In this document: piece by piece, positions 1 to 5,946 of the stretch | Layout: the number at the start of each line of letters is the position of its first letter | Position numbering within the stretch: the stretch's first letter is position 1 | NCBI GenBank assembly: GCA_041486115.1 | Contig: JBGPKT010000118.1 | Location: 1-7,342 of the forward strand | DNA from: JACQBY01 sp041486115 | GTDB lineage: Bacteria > Nitrospirota > Nitrospiria > JACQBW01 | DNA length: 7,342 nt | Direction: 5' to 3' | Position numbers and translations under genes: made by a program | Notes under the pieces: generated by a model | Seen by the model: the letters and a program-made list of their open reading frames with translations, nothing else | The model's database searches: none | Told to the model about the DNA's origin: nothing

Positions 1-102
1 ATCAAATCTAATTCGCTAACGAATCAAAACACTGAGACAGTCTGGGGACACAAAATATAGCCCCCCGGAACACTATAAGTTATTGATTTAATTAAAACAG
101 AA
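1..102. other. Intergenic stretch 3' of tRNA-Leu, no gene seen
   Basis: No coding region or RNA gene can be supported here. It contains two short perfect palindromes: ATTCG-CTAA-CGAAT at 11-24 and AGAC-A-GTCT at 35-43. The motif GGGGACA follows at about 45-51. A weak AT-rich stem (TATAG at 56-60 pairing with CTATA at 73-77, 12-base loop) is followed on the minus strand by a short T run. It could be a poor terminator for the tRNA, but the stem is too weak to call. The left edge of the window cuts whatever lies beyond. Confidence 0.5.
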
Positions 103-189
103 TGGTGCCGAAGGGGGGACTCGAACCCCCACGGGGTCACCCCCACTAGGCCCTGAACCTAGCGTGTCTACCAATTCCACCACTTCGGC
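103..189 (-). tRNA. tRNA-Leu, anticodon CAG
   Basis: Read on the minus strand, this 87-base segment folds as a class II tRNA. The acceptor stem GCCGAAG (189-183) pairs perfectly with CTTCGGC (113-107). The discriminator is A and the CCA end is encoded (105-103). The anticodon stem CTAGG/CCTAG encloses the loop TTCAGGG, giving anticodon CAG (plus-strand 153-155), which reads the leucine codon CUG. A long variable arm with a GGGG/CCCC stem is the hallmark of leucine tRNAs. The T arm GGGGG-TTCGAGT-CCCCC is intact. No clear promoter was found just upstream on the minus strand, so it may be transcribed from farther away, possibly from within 190-360. Confidence 0.97.
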
Positions 190-267
190 ATTGATTTGAA
201 AAAAACAGAGACTCTCTCTTTTTGACTTAAATTTTTAAAACGTTAAAACCTGGCTATGTTTCGGAAT

Positions 268-290
268 CACTTCGCCCCGAAAGCGAGGTG
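268..290. other. 8-bp hairpin of unknown role
   Basis: CACTTCGC (268-275) pairs with GCGAGGTG (283-290) over eight base pairs, one a G-T wobble, around a seven-base loop CCCGAAA. The segment is clearly more GC-rich than its AT-rich surroundings. No T run follows on either strand, so it is not a standard intrinsic terminator. It could be part of an unrecognised structured RNA, a relic of a mobile or RNA gene, or a precursor element 5' of the tRNA on the minus strand. Confidence 0.4.
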
Positions 291-390
291 TCCACCCCGG
301 CAGTTTGGAAGCTGTTTATTCTAATATAATTTTTATCAGATTGGAATAGAATCCTTTAAGAAATTGTCGGTAACCACATTGTAAATAAAC

Positions 391-405
391 TTGTCATATT
401 GACAA
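391..405. promoter_or_regulatory. Candidate MarR operator, inverted repeat TTGTCA-N3-TGACAA
   Basis: Perfect six-base inverted repeat arms (TTGTCA at 391-396, TGACAA at 400-405) flank a three-base centre. The half-site ATTGACAA at 398-405 recurs at 410-417, where it also forms the -35 box of the predicted promoter. MarR-family dimers typically bind AT-rich palindromes of about 15-20 bp overlapping their own promoter, so size and placement both fit. Binding itself is inferred. Confidence 0.5.
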
Positions 406-410
406 TTAAA

Positions 411-439
411 TTGACAAACTTCATTTGGGGTGGTATTTT
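411..439 (+). promoter_or_regulatory. Candidate sigma-70 promoter of the efflux operon
   Basis: A consensus -35 hexamer TTGACA (411-416) is followed after 17 bases by TATTTT (434-439), which matches four of six -10 positions. Transcription would start near 446 and give a leader of roughly 65 bases before the ATG at 511. The -35 box lies inside the repeated ATTGACAA half-site, so a bound repressor would block it. An alternative is the perfect TATAAT at 325-330, but its -35 region is poor. Confidence 0.45.
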
Positions 440-452
440 TTTCAATATCGAC

Positions 453-464
453 GTTAATCTTAAC
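453..464. repeat. Inverted repeat GTTAA-TC-TTAAC in the operon leader
   Basis: A perfect five-base inverted repeat lies just downstream of the predicted start site. It sits inside a wider pair, TTCAAT (441-446) and ATTGAA (477-482), with CCGATCGG (465-472) next to it. It could be a second operator or part of a weak leader structure. The arms are short and AT-rich, so chance is a real alternative. Confidence 0.3.
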
Positions 465-510
465 CCGATCGGACTCATTGAAGATAACCGCAAATTCCAA
501 AAAAAGAAAG

Positions 511-990
511 ATGGATACATATCTCGCCCCCGGAGAACCCCCTCTGGAGTTGGTCATTGCTGAAACCGTATCGCTTTTCTACCGCTTAAGGGTCGTCGCC
601 GAGCAAATTCACCATCAGGGAGCAACATCGGGACCAAAAAGGGGGATTCTGAAAACCCTGGACCGCCTCGGACCGCAGACCGTTCCCCGGATGGCCCGTG
701 CCCGTCCGGTTTCCCGCCAGTACATTCAAACCTTGATTAATCAACTCGCCAAAGGAAATTTTGTCGAGTTCGTTGAAAACCCGGCTCACAGGCGTTCTCC
801 GCTGGTCAGTTTGACCTCGAAGGGAAAAGAATTCCTCGATGCCATGGCCCAGAAAGAGATGGAACTCCTCGAACAGCTCAAAATGGATCTTTCTGAAAAA
901 GAACTGAAGAGCACAGCGGACGTTTTACAAAAAATTAGGGAATTGTTTGAAAGCCGCCAATGGGAACAGCTTTTAAAAAAAACGCATTAA
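511..990 (+). CDS. MarR-family transcriptional regulator
   Basis: This is a cytoplasmic winged-helix DNA-binding protein, 159 residues from the ATG at 511, the usual size for MarR regulators. The N-terminal dimerisation helix spans about residues 12-36. The winged helix-turn-helix covers about 43-108, with the recognition helix near 67-81 (start VSRQYIQTL). The wing and its end are seen in AHRRSPLVSLTSKG (92-105). The long C-terminal helices (about 107-157) close the dimer interface. The wing Asp common in the family (D-x-R) appears replaced by His in HRR. The frame stays open back to a GTG at 430, but that start lies upstream of the predicted transcription start and adds 27 unconserved-looking residues. 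No start has a strong ribosome site; ATG 511 is preceded only by AGAAAG. It is the first gene of the efflux cluster, 15 bases before the TolC-like gene, so its likely role is ligand-relieved repression of the pump. The family call is firm; the start is not. Confidence 0.85.
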   Translation: MDTYLAPGEPPLELVIAETVSLFYRLRVVAEQIHHQGATSGPKRGILKTLDRLGPQTVPRMARARPVSRQYIQTLINQLAKGNFVEFVENPAHRRSPLVSLTSKGKEFLDAMAQKEMELLEQLKMDLSEKELKSTADVLQKIRELFESRQWEQLLKKTH

Positions 991-1005
991 CCTTTTAGAA
1001 ATAAG

Positions 1006-2346
1006 ATGACCGCAAAATTATTTTTCATCCTGGCCTTCATTCTGGCGATCTTTTTCCCTCTTCAGGTGATCGATGCCCAAAGTCAAACTCAAGGAGGAGA
1101 GACTCTCCGGCTTTCGCTGAAAAATGCCCTTGAATTGAGCTTGAAAAACAGCGCCAGGGTCTCTATTGGAAAACAAAAAGTAATCGAAAAGGCCTCACTC
1201 CGCCTGGGAAGCCGTTCGTCTTTTCTCCCAAGGCTTTCTCTGAATGTCTCCGGAATGGACGCTACCCGCAATCTAAAAGCTCAAGGGGTTTCTTTTCCCG
1301 GCGCACCCGATAAAGTTGGACCTTTCAGTACGTTTGACGCCCGATTGACATTTAATGAAACCCTTTTGAATCTCAGTCTTTTAAACCAGATTGAAGCCGC
1401 CGGTGAAGAGACCCGGGTCGCGGAATTGGAGTTGAGCCAGGCCGAGAGCGATCTTTATTATCAGACTACCGTTCTGTTTCTCAATGCGCGCCGGAGCGAA
1501 TCGGCCGTGCAGGCCGATCAGGCCAATGTCGATTTATCCGAGGAGCTACTCAAATTTGCCGATCACCAAAAGAGTTCCGGGGTCGGAACGATTCTGGATG
1601 TCACCCGGGCTAGGGTGAAACTGGCCGAAGACCGTCAGCGGCTGATTATCACCCAGACTCAACAAAACGACGCCTTCCTCGCCTTGCAAAAACAGATCGG
1701 CATTCAACAGGGAGAAACCCTCTCCCTGGACAATCATGACCTGACCGGCCAGAACTTTCCGGACCTTAAAGAGAGTGTTCAGACCGCTTTATTAAAGAGA
1801 AAAGAGGTCGCTATTCAATCTCAAAAAGAAAGAGTCAAAGAAATCCAGCTAAAAGCGGCCTCGGGAGAAAAATACCCTTCCATTAATCTTTTTGCCGATT
1901 ACGGCGAAATCGGAAATGGCGTGACAGATGCTTTTCCCACTCATACCTTTGGGATCACGCTCAATATGCCCCTTTATGACGGCCAAAGCCGGAAGGCAAA
2001 AGAAGATGTTGTGATGAGCCAGCTCCGCCAGGAACAATTTAAAACTCGAGATTCGGCTTCACAGATTGAGCTCGATGTCCGGCAGATTTATAATGACCTG
2101 AATGCGGTCAGAAAACAGCTCGAGGTCGTCAAAGAACGACTCTCTCTGGCCGAGAAAGAGCTTCTCCTGGCCCAGCACCGGTTTGAAAATGGAATTGGAA
2201 CCCACATTGAACTGGTGACGACCCAGACTTCGCTGACCGAAGCAAGAGAAGCTCTGGTCGATGCCCAGTTTCAGGTACAGGCAGGGATATTGAAATATTA
2301 TTATGTGACGGGTCAGATGGAAGAGTTTTTCAAACTCTTTCCCTGA
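1006..2346 (+). CDS. TolC-family outer-membrane efflux protein
   Basis: The 446-residue product begins with a signal peptide: basic Lys4, a hydrophobic core at 5-20, and probable cleavage after VIDA near residue 24. The mature protein shows the two internally related OEP repeats of the TolC family. The first begins near LRLSLKNALELSLKNS (about 34-49), and the second covers about 255-440 with long amphipathic helices rich in Gln, Glu, Lys and Ala. The C-terminal segment YYYVTGQM is typical of the family end. It should form a trimeric beta-barrel and alpha-helical tunnel that lets the pump discharge outside the cell. It is cotranscribed with the upstream regulator (15-base gap); the ribosome site before ATG 1006 is weak. 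Within the order regulator-TolC-adaptor-MFS, it supplies the dedicated exit channel. No frameshift or truncation is visible. Confidence 0.93.
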   Translation: MTAKLFFILAFILAIFFPLQVIDAQSQTQGGETLRLSLKNALELSLKNSARVSIGKQKVIEKASLRLGSRSSFLPRLSLNVSGMDATRNLKAQGVSFPGAPDKVGPFSTFDARLTFNETLLNLSLLNQIEAAGEETRVAELELSQAESDLYYQTTVLFLNARRSESAVQADQANVDLSEELLKFADHQKSSGVGTILDVTRARVKLAEDRQRLIITQTQQNDAFLALQKQIGIQQGETLSLDNHDLTGQNFPDLKESVQTALLKRKEVAIQSQKERVKEIQLKAASGEKYPSINLFADYGEIGNGVTDAFPTHTFGITLNMPLYDGQSRKAKEDVVMSQLRQEQFKTRDSASQIELDVRQIYNDLNAVRKQLEVVKERLSLAEKELLLAQHRFENGIGTHIELVTTQTSLTEAREALVDAQFQVQAGILKYYYVTGQMEEFFKLFP

Positions 2347-2419
2347 CCGTCGCAAAGGGGTCATTTGCTCTGTTCCCGTCGCATCGATTTTTTTACTTTC
2401 AAAACAGGAAGGCAATTTT
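2347..2419 (+). promoter_or_regulatory. 73-base intergenic gap with strong RBS for the adaptor gene
   Basis: This is the only sizeable gap in the efflux cluster. The sequence AGGAAGG (2406-2412) sits seven bases before the GTG at 2420 and decides that start. The gap also holds an eight-base direct repeat CCGTCGCA (2347-2354 and 2376-2383) and a weak stem GCAAA/TTTGC (2352-2368) with no T run, so no terminator is called. An internal promoter is not evident. Confidence 0.55.
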
Positions 2420-3409
2420 GTGAATAAAAAAATTAAATTATCCATTCTTTTTCTATTGATTCTGGGAGGGATTGCCGGGGGAGCCTATTATTACGAGCGC
2501 TCTCAATCTTTTATGACCACCGATGACGCCCAGATCGAGGGAGACATCTATCCGGTCATTCCCAAAGTTCCGGGGTATATCGCACAGGTTCTGGTCAAAG
2601 ACAACCAGGAGGTTCAGCCGGGAACTCCGTTAATGACGATTGAAAGCCAGGATTACGAAATTCATGTCGAACAGGTCAAAGCTGCCCTCCAGGCCGCCCG
2701 CGCCACTTTATTCGCCACTCAGTCGCAGGTCCAGCAATATATATCAGAAAGCGACGCTTCACGGGCCAATTACCAGAAATCCCTGAGCGATCTCCGGCGG
2801 TATAAGCCGCTGGCTGAAAACGACGAAATCTCCCATCAACAGCTTGAAGAAGCTGAGCGCGCCAACGCCTCCAATGCTTCAAAGCTCAAAGCGCTCGAAC
2901 AGCAGATTGTTTCCGTTAAAGCCCAGGTCAAGCTTGCCGAAGCTAAAGTCGCCGAAGCCCAATCCAACCTGGACAATGCGGAACTCCAGCTTTCATACAC
3001 CCATATCGTCTCCCCCGTTGCGGGGAGGGTGACCAAAAAAAACGTTCAGTTCGGACAATGGGTCCAAACCGGACAATCTCTCATGGCCATTGTTCCGCTG
3101 ACCAATCTCTGGGTGCTGGCCAATTTCAAGGAAACCCAGACCGGCCGGATGCGCTCCGGACAGGAGGCTGCCCTGACCGTCGACTCTTATCCGGGTATCG
3201 TCTTCCATGGCAAAGTCGACTCCATTTCTGCCGGTACAGGGGCGCGGTTTTCCCTTCTTCCTCCTGAAAATGCCTCCGGGAATTTTGTTAAAGTAGTCCA
3301 GAGGGTGCCGGTCAAGATTCTGATAAACGAAAAGGATTTAAAAGATCATCCCGAGGCGGTCCTCCGACCCGGGATGAATGTCAGCGCTTCTGTTCATATT
3401 CCTTCCTGA
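2420..3409 (+). CDS. emrA: EmrA/HlyD-type membrane fusion (periplasmic adaptor) protein
   Basis: The 329-residue product starts at GTG 2420, supported by AGGAAGG upstream. A single N-terminal membrane anchor (about residues 6-24) holds it in the inner membrane. The EmrA-type motif TTDDAQIEGDIYPV (33-46) leads into the first half of a lipoyl-like domain (43-78, with VPGYIAQVLVKDNQEVQPG). A long alpha-helical hairpin with coiled-coil character follows (about 80-190). The second lipoyl half begins at YTHIVSPVAGRV (193-204) and runs to about 227. The beta-barrel domain contains NFKETQTGRMRSGQ (235-248) and the EmrA-like stretch GTGARFSLLPPENASGNFVK (272-291). It bridges the MFS pump, encoded six bases downstream, with the TolC-like channel encoded upstream. 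Length and architecture match EmrA; the symbol is by family similarity, not proven orthology. Confidence 0.92.
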   Translation: MNKKIKLSILFLLILGGIAGGAYYYERSQSFMTTDDAQIEGDIYPVIPKVPGYIAQVLVKDNQEVQPGTPLMTIESQDYEIHVEQVKAALQAARATLFATQSQVQQYISESDASRANYQKSLSDLRRYKPLAENDEISHQQLEEAERANASNASKLKALEQQIVSVKAQVKLAEAKVAEAQSNLDNAELQLSYTHIVSPVAGRVTKKNVQFGQWVQTGQSLMAIVPLTNLWVLANFKETQTGRMRSGQEAALTVDSYPGIVFHGKVDSISAGTGARFSLLPPENASGNFVKVVQRVPVKILINEKDLKDHPEAVLRPGMNVSASVHIPS

Positions 3410-3415
3410 GAGAAG

Positions 3416-4960
3416 ATGAATTCACCTTCCGACCAGAATAAAACAAGCCCGTTTATCATTGCCCTTTCGGTCATGCTCGGGACCTTTATGGAGGTTCTCG
3501 ACACGACCGTGGCAAATGTCGCGCTCCCTCATATCGCGGGAGCCTTATCCGCGGGGATTGACGAGAGCACCTGGATCCTTACCTCTTATCTGGTTTCGAA
3601 TGCCATTATTCTCCCGGTCTCCGGGTGGTTTTCAAGCCTGATTGGACGGAAAAGGTTTCTTTTGATCTGCATTCTTATGTTCGCGGTCAGCTCGGCGCTT
3701 TGCGGATTCGCCCCCAGTCTGCCGATTCTTGTCTTTTTCAGAGTCCTTCAAGGCCTTGGCGGGGGCGCCCTTCAGCCGGTCTCTCAGGCGATCTTGTTTG
3801 ACGCCTTCCCGAGGGAAAAACAGGGCATCGGAATGGCGATTTACGGGATGGGGGTGGTCTTTGCGCCGATCATCGGGCCGACCCTAGGAGGGTGGATCAC
3901 CGATAATTTTTCCTGGAGGTGGATCTTCTTTATCAATATCCCGATCGGAGTTTTATCGCTTTTTCTCGTCCAGACCTTTGTGGAGGACCCTCCATATTTC
4001 AAGAAGAGCCTTTTTAAAAATATCGATTATATCGGCCTGGGGCTCCTTGCAACCGGGTTGGGCGCCCTGCAAATCATCCTGGATAAAGGAGGAAGAGAAG
4101 ACTGGTTTGATTCTTCATGGATCGTTACATTATCTTTAGTCTCGGCAGGTGCGCTGTTGTTCTTTTTCATCTGGGAGTTAAAGAATAAAAATCCCGTTCT
4201 TCAGCTCCGCCTTTTTAAAGACCGGAACTTGACTTCGGGCGTTTTGCTGATGTTTGTTCTCGGTTTTGTCCTCTACAGTTCGCTCGCCCTTTTGCCGATT
4301 TATGTACAAACCCTGATGGGCTACTCGGCGATGCAGAGCGGCCTTGTTCTTACCCCCGGCGGAATTTCGGTTTTATTGATCATGCCTTTCGTCGGACGAT
4401 TTATCGGAATCATCGATTCGAGGCTCATGGTGACCCTGGGGCTTGTGATTACAGCCACCTCTCTTTTTCAAATGGCCCATTTCAATCTGTACGCCGATTT
4501 CTGGACGATTACCTGGCCCCGGATTATCCAGGGATTCGGGCTCGCCTTTCTTTTTATCCCCATTAACGTCGTTTCCCTTTCTTATCTTCCTAAGGAACAG
4601 ATCGGCAATGGGACAGGAATGATGAATTTAATGCGGAATCTGGGAGGGAGTTTCGGCATTGCGTTTGTCACGACGCTCCTTGCCAATAGGTCGCAGTACC
4701 ATCAAATGACGCTGGGGTCGCATATCACCCCCTATGACCCTGTCACACAGGAAAGAGTCCAGGATATCATCAGCTTGTTCATGGCAAACGGTCTCGACGC
4801 GGTTACCGCAAAAAGCATGGCCCTGGGCCAGCTCTATGGCCAGCTCCTCAAACAGGCCAACATGAATGCCTTTGTCGATACTTTCAGGGTGGTGGGAATC
4901 CTCTGTTTCCTCGTTTTGCCGATTTTACTTCTGATGAAAAAACCCAAAGGGGGGCATTAG
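3416..4960 (+). CDS. emrB: EmrB/QacA-type MFS drug:H+ antiporter (DHA2, 14 TM)
   Basis: This 514-residue inner-membrane protein exports drugs or other amphipathic compounds in exchange for protons. DHA2-family motifs are intact: MEVLDTTVANVALP (25-38, TM1, with the acidic Asp29), motif A as GWFSSLIGRKR (70-80), motif B around FFRVLQGLGGG (107-117), and the antiporter motif C GMGVVFAPIIGPTLGG (144-159). Hydrophobic segments are consistent with 14 helices, with the usual hydrophilic periplasmic loop of about 60 residues before the last one. ATG 3416 lies six bases after the adaptor stop, with only AGAGAAG as ribosome site, suggesting translational coupling. It is the last gene of the cluster. 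Its stop codon overlaps that of the convergent ABC ATPase gene by 4 bp, and no terminator separates them. Substrate is unknown. The symbol is by family and by partnership with the EmrA-like and TolC-like genes. Confidence 0.93.
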   Translation: MNSPSDQNKTSPFIIALSVMLGTFMEVLDTTVANVALPHIAGALSAGIDESTWILTSYLVSNAIILPVSGWFSSLIGRKRFLLICILMFAVSSALCGFAPSLPILVFFRVLQGLGGGALQPVSQAILFDAFPREKQGIGMAIYGMGVVFAPIIGPTLGGWITDNFSWRWIFFINIPIGVLSLFLVQTFVEDPPYFKKSLFKNIDYIGLGLLATGLGALQIILDKGGREDWFDSSWIVTLSLVSAGALLFFFIWELKNKNPVLQLRLFKDRNLTSGVLLMFVLGFVLYSSLALLPIYVQTLMGYSAMQSGLVLTPGGISVLLIMPFVGRFIGIIDSRLMVTLGLVITATSLFQMAHFNLYADFWTITWPRIIQGFGLAFLFIPINVVSLSYLPKEQIGNGTGMMNLMRNLGGSFGIAFVTTLLANRSQYHQMTLGSHITPYDPVTQERVQDIISLFMANGLDAVTAKSMALGQLYGQLLKQANMNAFVDTFRVVGILCFLVLPILLLMKKPKGGH

Positions 4961-5931
4961 GTTTTATTAAAAATGCGGCGGATGACTTCTTCTACCTGCA
5001 CCTCTTCAATCGACAGGTCGTCCACCTCGAACTCCGTCAACATCCGCTGGACCTGATGCGGAATTTCCTTTTTTTTGGTCTTTAATACCACATGGAGGCC
5101 GTCCCGCTCTACGATTTCCCCGAACCGGCGGAGGTTTTCGTCGGAAACCTGTTTATGAAACTGTATCTTCAACACTTTATGGTCGACATACCGGTTCATG
5201 AGGTCTTCCAGAGCCCCGTCGTAAATGATCCCCCCATCGTTGATCACCAGCACTCGCTTGCACAACCGTTCGATATCCCGCATATAATGGCTCGTCAGGA
5301 TGATCGTGGTTTTTTGAAAGCGGTTATATTCCTCGACAAACTGCCTGATTTTTTCCTGAGACACCACATCGAGCCCGATGGTCGGCTCGTCGAGGAAAAG
5401 AATACCGGGCTGATGGAGAAGCGCCGCCACCAGTTCGCATTTCATCCGCTCGCCCAGAGAGAGTTTTCTCACCGGAATATCGAGTAGCTCCTTCAGCCCC
5501 ATCAATTCCACCAGTTCGTTTAAATTTTTTTGGTAGATTTTCGGATCAATTTCATAAATATCGCGGTTAAGCGCAAAAGATTCGCTGGCCGGGAGATCCC
5601 ACCAGAGCTGGTTTTTCTGGCCCATGACAATTGAAAACTGCTTTTGATATCTTTTTTCTCTTTTCCAGGGATCAAATCCAAGCACTTTTGCCGAACCGCT
5701 CGTGGGCAAAAGGATCCCGGCGAGAATTTTCAGCGTGGTGGTTTTTCCCGCGCCGTTGGGTCCCAGAAAACCGACCAGTTCCCCCTCATCGATTTGAAAA
5801 GAAACATCTTGAATGGCGTATTTATGGAGCGTCTCTCGCCAGAAGAGGCTCTTGATCGAACCTTTTAACCCCGGTTCTTTCTTAAAATAATCAAACGACT
5901 TGGAGAGCTTATGGACTTCAATGATGGACAT
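4957..5931 (-). CDS. ABC-2 exporter ATP-binding protein (COG4586-like)
   Basis: This 324-residue cytoplasmic ATPase energises the export pore formed by the two permeases encoded upstream. All nucleotide-binding motifs are present: Walker A GPNGAGKT (57-64), Q-loop at Gln105 in VMGQKNQ, the signature as LSLGE (157-161, in place of LSGGQ), Walker B ILFLDEPT (177-184), and the H-loop His215 in TSHYMRD. The N-terminal insertion around KEPGLKGSIKSLFWRE (18-33), the QLWWDLP segment and LSLGERMKCEL are typical of COG4586 rather than the common NatA/CcmA types. A C-terminal domain of about 80 residues (245-324) follows the ATPase core. The gene starts 15 bases after the COG3694-type permease gene. 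Its ribosome site is weak (GGA about ten bases before the ATG), which may mean coupling. Its 3' end overlaps the MFS gene tail to tail. Confidence 0.92.
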   Translation of the reverse strand: MSIIEVHKLSKSFDYFKKEPGLKGSIKSLFWRETLHKYAIQDVSFQIDEGELVGFLGPNGAGKTTTLKILAGILLPTSGSAKVLGFDPWKREKRYQKQFSIVMGQKNQLWWDLPASESFALNRDIYEIDPKIYQKNLNELVELMGLKELLDIPVRKLSLGERMKCELVAALLHQPGILFLDEPTIGLDVVSQEKIRQFVEEYNRFQKTTIILTSHYMRDIERLCKRVLVINDGGIIYDGALEDLMNRYVDHKVLKIQFHKQVSDENLRRFGEIVERDGLHVVLKTKKKEIPHQVQRMLTEFEVDDLSIEEVQVEEVIRRIFNKT

Positions 5932-5946
5932 TTTATTTTATTCCAT

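Larger units (their letters stand above)
190..410. other. AT-rich intergenic region between divergent tRNA-Leu and marR-type gene
   Basis: This region separates a minus-strand tRNA from a plus-strand operon, so promoters for both must lie in it or reach into it. I see no convincing protein gene; a short minus-strand reading frame across 336-557 has no family features and runs through the promoter region. Visible elements are a strong hairpin (268-290), a weaker stem CAGTT-TGGA-AGCTG (301-314), a perfect TATAAT at 325-330 without a good -35 partner, and the operator-like palindrome at 391-405. Nothing resembles a known riboswitch consensus that I can recall. Confidence 0.5.

Noticed and set aside
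56..77. Intrinsic terminator for the tRNA
   Set aside because: The stem is only five A/T-rich pairs around a 12-base loop and the following T run is short, so it is not strong enough to annotate.
291..320. Possible degenerate tRNA-Gly (TCC-like anticodon loop on the minus strand, CAGCTTCCAAACTG)
   Set aside because: The acceptor stem, T arm and CCA end cannot be found at proper distances, and the anticodon stem does not form five pairs.
336..557. Minus-strand reading frame of 73 codons opposite the operon leader
   Set aside because: It runs across the predicted promoter and the start of the MarR-family gene, has no recognisable domain, and its composition looks like chance translation of AT-rich sequence.
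2352..2368. Terminator or attenuator between the TolC-like and EmrA-like genes
   Set aside because: The stem GCAAA/TTTGC has five pairs, a seven-base loop and no T run after it; the T run at about 2388-2394 is not next to a hairpin.
5092..5487. Plus-strand reading frame of 131 codons inside the ABC ATPase gene
   Set aside because: It is antisense to the Walker B and signature regions of a clearly conserved ATPase and shows no domain of its own.
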